From Legionella santicrucis (GTDB lineage Bacteria > Pseudomonadota > Gammaproteobacteria > Legionellales > Legionellaceae): a stretch of 58,784 nt of DNA. Numbering within the stretch: the stretch's first letter is position 1; each line of letters starts with the position of its first letter. Both the position numbers and the translations under genes were made by a program. The notes below the pieces were generated by a model. It was not told the DNA's origin and made no database searches. It saw only the letters and a program-made list of their open reading frames with translations. This document shows positions 8,538 through 17,830 of the stretch, one piece after another. The DNA lies in assembly GCF_001468135.1 (NCBI RefSeq), contig NZ_LNYU01000009.1, positions 1 through 58,784 on the forward strand. Reading direction: 5' to 3'.

Positions 8538-9258
8538 GAGACGCCATCCTAAGCGATGCATTTTCCTGCCAATTTATAATGTAAGGATTTTCATATCCTT
8601 CAATTGCAGCAACTTGCAATGCCCATTGTTTTTCCCAGGAACTTGGAGGAAATGTTTTATTCCAGACCATAAACAATTGTTTTTGCGAGGAGCTTAAGGA
8701 TAATCCATAATGTTCCGCCATAAATAAGTAAGCACGTGCCACCACTCCTTTAGCAGAATCAGGCGGTTCAGCACGTCGCAATTTTTTATCAATTTTCATG
8801 GTACATCCCAAGTAATCGGGTTGTGTAGGTAGCACGCTAAATCGATAGTTCGATCGGGCTTGATTCACCACCCCTACTTCTGGCCATAAATTATAAAGTT
8901 CGGCTTCCACATGACGAAATTGTTCATCGATTTTTTCACAACATCGTCGCCCTTTATAAGGTTTTCCATGTTTGTCGTCGCACATGAGTTCACGCCAACA
9001 TGCAAATTGCCGCCCAAAATGTTCAGCAGCCATAATATGCTCCCACTCAATGCGATGTGCTCGTTTGTATGAATCAGCAGCTTGCATGCCACAACTGGCT
9101 AAATTGACTTCTTTATCTTCATAACTACATTGGCAATATATAGTTTGAGGGTGTTTCTGAAATAACTGTGCCGCAATTTTCTTAGATTGTGAAAAAGAGC
9201 CTGGAGACTGGGCATAACTTAGAGAGATACAGCACAGTAAAACTAAGATTCGAAGCAT
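8533..9258 (-). CDS. endA: Secreted endonuclease I (EndA/NucM family)
   Basis: A 241-residue periplasmic or secreted nuclease cutting DNA non-specifically. A signal peptide (MLRILVLLCCISLSYAQ) is followed by the beta-beta-alpha metal catalytic core RIEWEHIMAAEHFGRQ near residue 88 and by NLWPEVGVVNQARSNYRF, both hallmarks of the family. Several cysteines, including CRELMCDD and RRCCEK, suggest disulfides. It lies downstream of the broken methyltransferase gene, whose restored frame runs slightly past the endA start. Possible roles are DNA scavenging or degrading incoming or host DNA; these are inferred. Confidence 0.92.
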   Translation of the reverse strand: MLRILVLLCCISLSYAQSPGSFSQSKKIAAQLFQKHPQTIYCQCSYEDKEVNLASCGMQAADSYKRAHRIEWEHIMAAEHFGRQFACWRELMCDDKHGKPYKGRRCCEKIDEQFRHVEAELYNLWPEVGVVNQARSNYRFSVLPTQPDYLGCTMKIDKKLRRAEPPDSAKGVVARAYLFMAEHYGLSLSSSQKQLFMVWNKTFPPSSWEKQWALQVAAIEGYENPYIINWQENASLRMASQ

Positions 9259-10080
9259 AAGATACCATGAAGAAAAAAATAGGTGCCATTATAAAATGAT
9301 TCTTTGTTTTTTCTATTAGAAAATATCAGTGCCTTGTAAAAGATTAAGTAGGATTCAGGCTTGCATACACCACAATACCACCTATTTTTAGTATTCAGCC
9401 CAATCAATAATTGTTGGAATCCTGAATACAGAATATCCCAAGCTTGTTGACCAAATTGCTGCTTAACCTGCTCACGCTTTTGTTCAAAAGAATCTAATAA
9501 AATTGTATACCAGTGAATAAAAGTGCTCGCTGAGATCAACACTTTCTTTAAATGTCCATCCAGTTGCAGAGAGCCGCTTCTTTAATTCAGGTAAATAAAT
9601 TGGATTAAAACGAGAGGCTGTTTTTGACCATGGAAAGGGGCTTTGAATTGGTATCACATCGGGTCTTGAATAATCAAATAAAACAAGTGTCCCTTGAGAA
9701 TCTGAAAGCTGTGATAATTTTTTTAACGCAATTTCTTGAGACTCAAAACAAAAAAAGGCACTGAAGCTATAGATACATTGAAATGATTTGTGGGCAAGCT
9801 TCGTGCTGCTCAAAATATCTTCGCATATAAATTGTACATCAGGATAGCTCGTCTTTGCATGATCAATAAGATTTTTAACGATATCAACGCCAGTAACTAT
9901 GCCCCATCCTTTTTGTTGTACATAATGAGCAGTCCCAGCTAATCCACATCCTACATCTAATAAAAGTGCCTTCTTGTCTTTAATAATAGGAGACATTGTA
10001 AGCTCAATCGCTTCAATTTCACCAGGATGGGCAAAATCACCTTCTCTTAATGTCGCCAATATTTGTTTGGTGTATTCCAT
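9243..10080 (-). pseudogene. SAM-dependent class I methyltransferase, frameshifted
   Basis: The N-terminal frame (start MEYTKQILATL at 10080) contains LLLDVGCGLAGTAHYV, the glycine-rich SAM-binding motif I, and TGVDIVKNLIDHA. It ends early after LSEHFYS. The continuation WYTILLDSFEQKREQV and a typical C-terminal tail lie in another frame. Removing one A from AAAA at 9519-9522 (plus strand) joins them as SEHFIHWYTILLDSF. The substrate cannot be told; the fold resembles small-molecule methyltransferases. The restored frame ends at 9243, just inside endA. It may be decayed cargo or a sequencing error. Confidence 0.8.
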
Positions 10081-10143
10081 AATGTTAACCCAACGCGATG
10101 GCATATTAAGAATATCATATGTTCATGCCTGACGATACCTTAC

Positions 10144-10163
10144 GCTATACATGTATGTATAGC
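10144..10163. promoter_or_regulatory. Inverted repeat upstream of the methyltransferase gene
   Basis: GCTATACA and TGTATAGC form perfect 8-bp arms around TGTA, about 65 bases upstream of the methyltransferase start. The symmetry and position suit an operator for a dimeric repressor. It has some likeness to a LexA-type box (a TATA-rich palindrome) but lacks the CTG ends. Function is inferred. Confidence 0.35.
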
Positions 10164-10306
10164 ATTATTGTAAATGAATGGGCTACTGTTAATAATCATC
10201 TACGTTATTTGATCGAGCATCACGAAACAAAATCTATTTTTAGTGATTAAACATTAAAACTCTGAACGAGATAACGGATAGAATGAAGATACTCATTGAT
10301 ACTTTT

Positions 10307-10766
10307 TTAAATCTCATACTCAAAAATCACAGGATATCTATCTTGCATCATAGGAGATTTTTTAACACCGATTTTAATACATCCCATTTTTTTATAGAAT
10401 GGTTCAGCGCCAGGATCACTCCATAAAGTGAATCTGCTGACCCCAATCAATTTAAAGTCTTCTATCATCGTAGACCACATTTTCTTCCCCAATCCTTTAC
10501 CTATATGATAAAAAAATTATCACATTCTATCTCTTTGTTACTAACCCTAAAACTATAAACCCGATTGCTTTTTCACATTGATCATGCTCTGAAATATAAA
10601 AAAGTTTTACAGTATTTCTTTCAAGATATTCTGTCGTCATTTGAAACAATACCATGAATTTTTCCATAAACTTACGCTCATATCCCCAATACGATTTTGA
10701 TCGATACATTAAGGTATTGATTTTGTTTAAATCATCACGGGCGGCTTGTACACTTTTTACAACTAT
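10307..10766 (-). pseudogene. GNAT-family N-acetyltransferase, disrupted by two frameshifts
   Basis: Three frames together make one GNAT protein. The N-terminal part reads SVQAARDDLNKINTLMYRS and EKAIGFIV; a middle part reads RVSNKEIECDNFF; the C-terminal part reads YHIGKGLGKKMWSTM, the acetyl-CoA-binding R/Q-x-x-G-x-G/A loop, and FYKKMGCIKIG. The joins need one extra T in each of two T runs (minus strand, near 10546 and 10510). No ATG precedes the N-terminal part in frame, so the start may be lost too. It is almost certainly a non-functional acetyltransferase gene unless the runs are miscalled. Confidence 0.75.
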
Positions 10767-10825
10767 AAATCACCTAAAAACAGACCATGCCAAAAAATTC
10801 ATTTACTCACGAATATTACACATCT

Positions 10826-10895
10826 TTATCAACAGATTTTGTGGATAACTTACGTTAAATTTTCATTAGCCTATCTGTGAATAGCATTATCCACA
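10826..10895. other. Cluster of three DnaA boxes, candidate part of the replication origin
   Basis: TTATCCACA occurs perfectly at 10887-10895 on the plus strand and at 10840-10848 on the minus strand. A one-mismatch copy (TTATCAACA) lies at 10826-10834. Two perfect facing DnaA boxes and one near-perfect box in 70 bases just 3' of the rep gene are unlikely by chance and suit host DnaA loading. The surrounding sequence is AT-rich, suitable for strand opening. The iterons lie over 1 kb away, so which part is the core origin is uncertain. Confidence 0.65.
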
Positions 10896-10949
10896 GAGTC
10901 AGTTCCAGTGATAAATTTAATCTTTCTGAATATGTATAATGAATAATAT

Positions 10950-12209
10950 TTACTCAACAGCCTCTTCTATATTTAATTCTTCTTTTTGCTGAAGGAACAT
11001 TTCAATCGAAGGCATCTCTGCATTTTGCATCACTTCTTGTATAAAAAGATGAAATCTATCTTTTATAAGAATATTTTCCATTCCATTTTTTTCAAATAAT
11101 GAGAAATAGACTGTCTTTTTTATCTTCGCTTGAAACTGTTGAACTAGGTTGTTCTTTTCAATTTCGGATAAGTTGTTGAACATAGTATCAATATGCTTGC
11201 GTTTAAATAGCTCATATTCCTCTATATTTTTTTTATTAAAAATCTGATTCTTAGGATTATCTATTTGTTCTTTTGAACTTACTGGTGATTGGTAATCATC
11301 TTTTAATGCCGCCATTAAATATTTTGATAAATTTCTAATTACACCATTTTTATATGGTTCGCTATTAGTTATTAAATTGATTTTTTCTTCTATGTATAAT
11401 TTATCAAATAGTTTAAGGACCTCATCGATTTGTTTCGATGAAAAGCCGAATTTTTGCTTTAGCTTATCTATTAAATCATTAGATGTATCTTGATCTAAGA
11501 TTGAATTTTGTTGTTGTTTTTGTCTTATAAGAAATCTAAGCGAAACAACTTGACGGTTAAGCTTCTTAAATTCTGCCTCCACTGACATTAATGTATATTG
11601 ATTAACTTCATCTACTGCTTTTTTAATAACCCTATTATTCAAATCCCTAAATATCTTATACAAGCCATTCTCAACACCCATTAGCTTTCTAAATGTGTCA
11701 AGATCAAACCAAGGAGTATTTCCAATGGATTTATATCTATTACAATTTTCATAAAGAGTTAATCCGTAACTTGATTGAAATTTTGTCTGGATATTAAGAT
11801 CAATTTTACCGTATCGTACAGGATGGTATAATAATTTCCTCATTTTATTACTATATGAGTATCTACATATAGAACCTCTAATTGATACATCAGAAATAAT
11901 TGAACTTGCATTCCATATTTCACTATCCTCTGATAACTCATCAATAACATTCCACTCAATTACTGTAGATAAAAGTTTTAATAATGCATCTTTTACTTTT
12001 CGATGATCATTACTATCGAATCCGACAAGCTTTGTTAGTTCGGAAATTTGAATTACATGTTCATCTTGAGTCATCAAATTATGATATGCATGAAATAATA
12101 ATGCATTAGCAATTTTCCTCTGTAGTAAAGTTATCTTTCCATGACAGTGGATTGCCGCAATATGTTTTTTTAATTCAAATTTCTCTTTATTTGTTTTTGT
12201 TATTGTCAT
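10950..12209 (-). CDS. rep: Plasmid replication initiator (Rep_3 superfamily)
   Basis: A 419-residue protein whose first 230 residues resemble iteron-binding initiators with two winged-helix domains. KITLLQRKIANALLFHAYHN near residue 25, the SYGLTLYENCNRYKS segment and WFDLDTFRKLMGV fit the Rep_3/RepB pattern. The C-terminal 190 residues are lysine- and glutamate-rich with no family I recognise, making it longer than typical Rep_3 proteins. It should bind the palindrome-iteron repeats just upstream of its start (12239-12526) and the array near 15 kb, and recruit host helicase near the DnaA boxes. It may repress itself through the palindromes. Confidence 0.88.
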   Translation of the reverse strand: MTITKTNKEKFELKKHIAAIHCHGKITLLQRKIANALLFHAYHNLMTQDEHVIQISELTKLVGFDSNDHRKVKDALLKLLSTVIEWNVIDELSEDSEIWNASSIISDVSIRGSICRYSYSNKMRKLLYHPVRYGKIDLNIQTKFQSSYGLTLYENCNRYKSIGNTPWFDLDTFRKLMGVENGLYKIFRDLNNRVIKKAVDEVNQYTLMSVEAEFKKLNRQVVSLRFLIRQKQQQNSILDQDTSNDLIDKLKQKFGFSSKQIDEVLKLFDKLYIEEKINLITNSEPYKNGVIRNLSKYLMAALKDDYQSPVSSKEQIDNPKNQIFNKKNIEEYELFKRKHIDTMFNNLSEIEKNNLVQQFQAKIKKTVYFSLFEKNGMENILIKDRFHLFIQEVMQNAEMPSIEMFLQQKEELNIEEAVE

Positions 12210-12238
12210 TTCAAGTCCTTTGTAGACTTCACCTCAAG

Positions 12239-12526
12239 AAAAGTTAAGCCACTTAACTTTATCCTGTAAACGTCACATCTCGTCAAATATTCTAAAAAAT
12301 ATACAGTAATCGGTCGTAGAGGAAAGTTAAGTGACTTAACTTTATCCCGTAAATGTCACATTTGAATAATTTACATTTAATCTATCTATGTCATTAACCC
12401 AACCAAAAGATAAGTCAATTAGTTTTAGCCAGAAAACATCTCAATTTATTACGCATGTCCTAAAAAATTAAGTCGCACCCACTGTAAAGTTAAGTCACTT
12501 AACTTTTTCCTGCAAACGTCACATTT
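12239..12526. repeat. Three palindrome-plus-iteron repeat units upstream of rep
   Basis: Three copies of a roughly 40-base unit lie at about 12239-12280, 12323-12363 and 12486-12526. Each starts with a near-perfect palindrome AAAGTTAAGTSACTTAACTTT (written with up to one variant centre), then an iteron reading CCTGTAAACGTCACA or close. The iteron part is the reverse complement of the elements at 15003-15125. The palindrome probably binds Rep dimers for autoregulation and the iteron binds monomers, as in other iteron plasmids. The stretch from 12210 to 12602 holds no gene. Confidence 0.85.
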
Positions 12527-12602
12527 GCGTTCCTACATAATTAGAAATTTATAAATTCTGTTTCAACATTAAAAATAATTTCACCTATTAGAATAAAATA
12601 GA

Positions 12603-12959
12603 TTAAGACTTGATTAATCTTTGCAAAATAGCTGTTCTCAATATCTTACTTTGAACACCTTCAAGAGAAGGGTAGTCTGTCCTTATATTGATCACTGCAT
12701 CACTAATTAATGTTTTAAAAGATCTATCTACTGAGATATAGTCCAATTTTTCAAACCCCTGCATTTGATCACTTAACATGACAAGTTCTTTATAATTAGT
12801 CATATTTAACAACTCATGTACTGCTTCACAAATCCATTTACTTTTTCCCTTTAAATCATATCCGCTCTTTATCATATCGTTTTTTAAGTCCGATAAGATT
12901 AATTCAGAAATCAAGTAACTTATTCTGGCTTTTGTATTTTTTGAATCTAGCTTAATCAT
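12603..12959 (-). CDS. Small protein co-transcribed with parAB, function unknown
   Basis: A 118-residue basic protein with no membrane segment. Its start overlaps the parB stop by eight bases (ATGATTAA), so it is translationally coupled as the third gene of the parA-parB operon. The N-terminus (KNTKARISYLISELILSDLK) looks helical and may be a ribbon-helix-helix-like or accessory DNA-binding module. I do not recognise a named family. Its place next to the rep repeats suggests a role in copy control or partition. Confidence 0.8.
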   Translation of the reverse strand: MIKLDSKNTKARISYLISELILSDLKNDMIKSGYDLKGKSKWICEAVHELLNMTNYKELVMLSDQMQGFEKLDYISVDRSFKTLISDAVINIRTDYPSLEGVQSKILRTAILQRLIKS

Positions 12960-13965
12960 TAACTTGTTCCAAATTTGAAATAATAGTTTTTAGGGCTCTT
13001 GAAATATCTCTTGGATTATCCATATTTACTTTGGCTAGATTTGTTTTTAACATGCTGTCTTCAACATGATCTAATAAAATACAGAATATTTTCTTTGCTG
13101 CATTAATATTATTAATTGAACCCAAACTAATTTTTTTACCTCTTACATAAGACGAAACTGTAACATTTTCATGTTGGTGATTTTTATCAAAATTTATTTC
13201 AAGATATTTTTTTAAATCAGCAAGTGTTGCTCCATTCATTGCGTCCTGTATTGCCTTGTATCTGAGATCTAAATCTTTGATTTGGCACAATATAGCAATT
13301 TTCTCAATATTAGATATCTTATTTTCAGCGATTATCTTTCTGATATCTTGATCAGCAGCTAAGAGTAACTTTAAATTTGAAGCATGAGGTTTTGAACAAC
13401 CTATTAAATTACTAATATCTATTGACCGTATATCATTAATATTAAAATTAGAAGCTTTCGCATAAGCGTTTACAATCATTTCAAAATTAAGAAGTCTATC
13501 GTGCAATGAAAGGTCTGTTCGTTCGGAATTCTCCACCCATTGCAATAATCTAATTTTAAGCTCATCAGGTTTTTTATCTATTATTTTGGCTTGTATATCT
13601 GACTTGCCAATTAAAATAGAAGCTAATGTTCTGCGTTCACCAGCAATTAAACGATAGCTTGCATTTGATTCATACACTATGACTGGATTTAGAATACCAT
13701 GATCATTTATTGAATTTGCTAATGATTGTAATTCTTCTTTTTCTTTAGATTTTATTTCCAATAAAGGATCGTTCTCAGAAAATCCTTGAAGCAGATCATT
13801 CATAGAGATCGTTAATGTTCTTGGATTATCAGGATCAACTTCTATTTTACTTAAAGGGATAACATCAATCCGTAATTGATTTGAGTAGTTTTGAGCTGCA
13901 GCAAAAGTCTGTTCTAATCCATCTGATAAAGAACTACCTATAGAAAATACCTTTTTCTTAGCCAT
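12952..13965 (-). CDS. parB: ParB-family partition protein
   Basis: A 337-residue centromere-binding CTPase. The N-terminal ParB/Srx domain includes DPDNPRTL near residue 47, NDHGILNPVIVY and YRLIAGERRTLAS, the conserved nucleotide-binding GERR segment near residue 113. A helix-turn-helix (IDISNLIGCSKPHASNLKLL) follows near residue 180, then a C-terminal dimerisation part. It overlaps parA by eight bases. It should bind a centromere; I cannot point to parS sites with confidence. Confidence 0.92.
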   Translation of the reverse strand: MAKKKVFSIGSSLSDGLEQTFAAAQNYSNQLRIDVIPLSKIEVDPDNPRTLTISMNDLLQGFSENDPLLEIKSKEKEELQSLANSINDHGILNPVIVYESNASYRLIAGERRTLASILIGKSDIQAKIIDKKPDELKIRLLQWVENSERTDLSLHDRLLNFEMIVNAYAKASNFNINDIRSIDISNLIGCSKPHASNLKLLLAADQDIRKIIAENKISNIEKIAILCQIKDLDLRYKAIQDAMNGATLADLKKYLEINFDKNHQHENVTVSSYVRGKKISLGSINNINAAKKIFCILLDHVEDSMLKTNLAKVNMDNPRDISRALKTIISNLEQVND

Positions 13966-14830
13966 TATTAAATACCTTATTCGTTATATATTGACATACA
14001 TTTTCATACTCAATACGTTCTATACTACTTTCTGAAAGCTCGAAAATACTTTTAGGATTTGCATTTTCAGCAAGTATTTCTGTATAGACAGATCTTTTCT
14101 TTATCTCATGAGGAATAACATATTTAGAGGTAAATTCTTTATTTCTTAGATCATTTAGAAAATGCTTATGAATGTTAATATTTCGCACTTGATTAGGTAA
14201 AATTCCGATCAATTCAATGGGGTTATCTTTCGATCTTGCATAAGTTTCCTGTTTCCAAAGTTGCAACATCCCATAAATTCCCTCAATAGAAAATTGTTCC
14301 ATTTGTGCTGGGATAACTAAATGTGTTGCAGCTTTGATTGCTGATATTGTTAAAGGACCTTTTGATGGAGGAGTATCAATAATAATCACATCATATGCTT
14401 TTTGTACTTCAGGATCCTCTACAAATTTTTTAATTTGCAAATGTACTTTCTCTTTAACTTCGTGTTTCGTGACAGCTTCAGCTTCTTGTAATCTAATTGA
14501 GTGTGCAGGTGCAATTTCAAGATTATTAATCTGTGTAGGGTAGGGAATAACTCCTTCACCATAGAATATATTTGCAATGCCGCTTCTGCCATCCCAGTCT
14601 ATATCGACATCAGGCTCATAGTCTGGATGCAAAGGAGGGATTTTTCCTCCTTGATAAGCTGGATCATACGTCATTTGAAGATAACGACCAGAAAAGTTAG
14701 CCTGTGGATCTAGATCCATTGATAGTACTTTTTTGTTTTTTATTAGCGCCAAATATTCAGCCAATACAATCGAATTGGTTGTCTTTCCCTCACCACCTTT
14801 GTGAGTTGCATTTACAATAACTTTTGCCAT
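13958..14830 (-). CDS. parA: ParA-family partition ATPase
   Basis: Encodes about 290 residues starting MAKVIVNATHKGGEGKTTNS. The deviant Walker A KGGEGKTT has Glu where most have Val but keeps both lysines. MDLDPQANFSGRYL and VIIIDTPPSKGPLTISAI are Walker A' and B. I start at 14830, where the family N-terminus begins; an upstream in-frame ATG at 14863 would add an unconserved 11-residue tail. It moves the plasmid over the nucleoid with ParB and is the first gene of a three-gene minus-strand operon. The iteron array lies about 170 bases upstream, so Rep binding may affect its promoter. Confidence 0.93.
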   Translation of the reverse strand: MAKVIVNATHKGGEGKTTNSIVLAEYLALIKNKKVLSMDLDPQANFSGRYLQMTYDPAYQGGKIPPLHPDYEPDVDIDWDGRSGIANIFYGEGVIPYPTQINNLEIAPAHSIRLQEAEAVTKHEVKEKVHLQIKKFVEDPEVQKAYDVIIIDTPPSKGPLTISAIKAATHLVIPAQMEQFSIEGIYGMLQLWKQETYARSKDNPIELIGILPNQVRNINIHKHFLNDLRNKEFTSKYVIPHEIKKRSVYTEILAENANPKSIFELSESSIERIEYENVCQYITNKVFNNG

Positions 14831-15002
14831 ATTGTTATTATTAAGTAGGTTATGTAAAAACATAATATATGCATTTGCATGTTATATGCAATATAAAGTC
14901 TTATAAAAAACAACAACTAACAGTTTGTTTTTTTGTTTAAGTAGTTTAAATAGTTTAATCTATAGTAATTAATTGTTTTTAAATGCTTTTCTTAATTGAT
15001 AT

Positions 15003-15125
15003 GTGTCATTTACGGGATTTAATGTGACATTTACAGGGAGTTAAGTGACATTAGCAGGATAGATTTGTGACATTTGCGGGATTTTAATGTGACGTTTAGA
15101 GGAAATGTGACGTTTGCAGGATTCT
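15003..15125 (+). repeat. Six direct iterons upstream of parA, candidate oriV
   Basis: GTGACATTTGCGGGA-like units begin at 15003, 15024, 15045, 15067, 15089 and 15107, with spacings of 21, 21, 22, 22 and 18 bases, about two helical turns. The core is GTGACATTTRCRGG with small variations. The second-to-third spacer includes GTTAAGTGAC, half of the palindrome found upstream of rep. They match, in opposite orientation, the three iterons at 12239-12526. This array is a good origin candidate. The stretch 14864-15002 before it is AT-rich with nothing else recognised, and 15126-15332 has no convincing gene. Confidence 0.85.
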
Positions 15126-15332
15126 TGTCATATGCTCTATGGAGATTCGATTAAGTTATAACATCGAGTCGTTCTTTCTGTCATTTAATGATGTTGTTTA
15201 TTGCTTTTTCTCATATAATTACTTACTTTTGATAGCAAAATTATTTGTCACTATAAATTGGTTAAGCCACGTTCTTCCTGAAAAATTAATTAGCATAGGT
15301 GGGCTTACCATAATGGGGGGGTAGGGCGTTAA

Positions 15333-16787
15333 ATGGATGTTGGAGAGAAGGCTTCTAAAGGGATAGTATATTTACATTGGCTAAACGGAATAACAACATT
15401 TAGTTTTGCTATCCTATTTTCATCATTGTCTCTTTACTTAACAAAAAGAATTGGGCTGAGCCAAACAGAATCCAATGGAATTGTAGGTTTTTTTCTTGCT
15501 TCGAATTTTATTCTACATTTTGCATCTGGGTATATTGGTGATAGGTTGCTAAGTAATAGGCTATTATTTGCCGCTTCAATTATAATACAAGCGTTTGGGG
15601 TAATGGTGCTTAATTGCACTGATTCACTTGTCTATTTAGGATTGAGCTTATTTCTTATTGGTTGTGGCTTAGGTTCTACCTGTATAAACTGCTTAATTAC
15701 ACAACAATTTAATAGTCATGAAGATCAATTAAGGGAAAAAGCCTTTTTTTATAATTACAGTGCAATGAACATAGGTTTTCTGGCGGGTTATATTTTGAGT
15801 GGATTCATTGACTTAAAGGATAATTATGAAAACTTATTTAAGGTAAGCAATTTAATTAACGTAATAACAGTATTTCTGATAATCAAATCATGGAAATATT
15901 TAATAAGAAAGCCCGCTGAAGCAAAACGGGATATCTACAAAGAAAAACTCGGTATTTTATGCATACTATCAATTATTCCCATTCTTTATATTGGCTTTCA
16001 TTTTTCTTGGTTAGCAAATTGTCTAATTCTCCTTATAGGAACCTCAGCATTATTTTATATAGCGTTTTTAGGATATGGTTCAAAAGATAAATTTGAGAGA
16101 AGAAGAATTTATTCATTCTTATTTTTAACAGTGGCATCAATAATATTTTGGATGCTTTATTTTGTTGGGCCAATGGGCGTCTCTCAATTTTTAAAGAACA
16201 ACGTTAAGTTATATATCGGGGGTTATTATATTCCTCCACAGTGGATTATGAATTTAAATTCGATATTCGTTATTATTGGTTCACCCATAATTCTTATGAT
16301 TTTTAACGGCTTACGAAGAAAAAATATAGCGATTTCAATTTCCAAGCAATTTGTAATTTCTCTATTATTTATTGCTTTGTCTTTTCTGATGTTGGCCATT
16401 GGTATTCTGGATTCTAGCCCTAAAGGTTTAACAGATATAAGTTGGATAGTTGTGCATTACATTTTTCAATCAATAGGTGAGTTACTAATTGCTCCAGTTG
16501 GTTATGCAATGATAGGTAATCTAGCTCCTGAAAAACTTCAAGGTATAATGATGGGGGTATGGATGATGGTTTCTGGAATATCTGCCACATTATCGAATTA
16601 CTTTTCTAATTTAATGACACAATCTGAGTCAATAAATCCTTTAGTGAGTAATGAACACTATACTAACGCATTTATCCAATTGGGATTGTATGCTTTTTTG
16701 GGTGCTTTCATATTATGGATATTTTCTAAAACTGTTGAGAGCAGCATTATAAAATCAAAGATTCAACCAATTGAAATTGCTGCATAA
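15333..16787 (+). CDS. POT-family (proton-dependent oligopeptide) transporter of the major facilitator superfamily
   Basis: A 484-residue inner-membrane protein with about 12-14 predicted helices. FFYNYSAMNIGFLAGYILSG near residue 140 matches the POT signature, and the N-terminal GIVGFFLASNFILHFASGYIGDRLL fits the first MFS motif. The family couples proton entry to uptake of di- and tripeptides or related compounds; some members export. A G-rich stretch just upstream could serve as ribosome-binding site. It is convergent with the next gene (one base between the stops). Its closeness to the YcaO cluster suggests transport of a substrate or product, but it is separated by two minus-strand genes, so this is inference. 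Confidence 0.85.
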   Translation: MDVGEKASKGIVYLHWLNGITTFSFAILFSSLSLYLTKRIGLSQTESNGIVGFFLASNFILHFASGYIGDRLLSNRLLFAASIIIQAFGVMVLNCTDSLVYLGLSLFLIGCGLGSTCINCLITQQFNSHEDQLREKAFFYNYSAMNIGFLAGYILSGFIDLKDNYENLFKVSNLINVITVFLIIKSWKYLIRKPAEAKRDIYKEKLGILCILSIIPILYIGFHFSWLANCLILLIGTSALFYIAFLGYGSKDKFERRRIYSFLFLTVASIIFWMLYFVGPMGVSQFLKNNVKLYIGGYYIPPQWIMNLNSIFVIIGSPIILMIFNGLRRKNIAISISKQFVISLLFIALSFLMLAIGILDSSPKGLTDISWIVVHYIFQSIGELLIAPVGYAMIGNLAPEKLQGIMMGVWMMVSGISATLSNYFSNLMTQSESINPLVSNEHYTNAFIQLGLYAFLGAFILWIFSKTVESSIIKSKIQPIEIAA

Positions 16788-16788
16788 T

Positions 16789-17808
16789 CTACTGTAAAGA
16801 TAATTCACCTCGGATTTTGGATAATTTTACTTCTTCTTGCATCAATATTTTTAAGAAATTTTCCAATATATTGGGGTTTGTTATTGTCTTGATGTCCCTT
16901 TTAATTCCATTAACTAGGCTTTGTTGTACTTGTAACGATGTTTGCAAGTTACTTTTAGGGCCAGGACTATAAGTCAAATCATCCACATTTTGCAGTCGCT
17001 TGCTTATAGTCATAGGATCTAAACCAGAGTAGTTAAATTCTTCTTTTTTTATTTTCAATCGAGCAGTATTTTCTTGATCGACTTTTTCTTGATAACGTTG
17101 AGCTTCAGGAGAGTGTTTGTTAAAACCTTTAGGTGTTCTCCAACGATTATTACGAAGAAGTTGAGAAACGATATTTATTTTATGTTGGAAAGTATCAATA
17201 TTTTGAAATTGTTGTTTATTACTTAAGGAAAAAACAACCTCATCTAAAACCTTTTGAGGGGATGATAGCTTTACTCCGTGTTGTTTTTGAATATTCAATA
17301 GCATCCCTTTAACTATATTGAGTTCGCTTAGAGGGAGTTTAGTGTCTAATTGATTATGAGTAATATTATTAATTACTCTATTTTTTTCTTTATTATTGGT
17401 ATCTTCTGAAACAAGATAATCCATTCTCTCGTTTATATCATTTCCAATATTCGCGGTTTTTTCTTTTATTTCTATAGTACGCTCAGGCTCGTTGGGAGAT
17501 AATTGTAGTTTGCTTTGCAGCGTATCAGTAATTGCTATAAAAGATCGAGGTACACCATAATATTTAAATCGCTTTCGGATAATCAGCCCTTCTTCTAGGT
17601 TTTTTAGGTAGATATAAATCCTGCTTTCACTAAATCCGAGTTCTGCAGCAAGATCAGGAATTTTCCTTGTAAACCATAATCTATTTTCACGTTTTAAAAG
17701 GGTGCCTTGGTGATGGAATATGATTTTATCTAAAAGCAGAGCTTCTTTAGGGCATTTGGTTAATGAAAGCAGCTTATTAAAACCATGATAATAAATTGAA
17801 TTATTCAT
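16789..17808 (-). CDS. Winged-helix DNA-binding protein, function unknown
   Basis: Encodes 339 residues. The first 110 (YHGFNKLLSLTKCPKEALLL, then LAAELGFSESRIYIYLKNLE) look like a winged helix-turn-helix seen in plasmid replication or regulatory proteins. The rest is polar and helical, with QRYQEKVDQENTARLKIKKEEF. I do not recognise a named family. It is preceded on the same strand by a small GerE-like regulator and may be co-transcribed with it. It could be a second plasmid replication or maintenance protein or a regulator of the divergent biosynthetic cluster. Confidence 0.75.
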   Translation of the reverse strand: MNNSIYYHGFNKLLSLTKCPKEALLLDKIIFHHQGTLLKRENRLWFTRKIPDLAAELGFSESRIYIYLKNLEEGLIIRKRFKYYGVPRSFIAITDTLQSKLQLSPNEPERTIEIKEKTANIGNDINERMDYLVSEDTNNKEKNRVINNITHNQLDTKLPLSELNIVKGMLLNIQKQHGVKLSSPQKVLDEVVFSLSNKQQFQNIDTFQHKINIVSQLLRNNRWRTPKGFNKHSPEAQRYQEKVDQENTARLKIKKEEFNYSGLDPMTISKRLQNVDDLTYSPGPKSNLQTSLQVQQSLVNGIKRDIKTITNPNILENFLKILMQEEVKLSKIRGELSLQ

Positions 17809-17830
17809 AGTACATCCATGTTTAAAAATA

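Noticed and set aside
15139..15324. Plus-strand 61-codon frame between the iterons and the POT transporter
   Set aside because: Low-complexity hydrophobic sequence, no ribosome-binding site, and it lies in an AT-rich regulatory gap; it looks like a chance frame.
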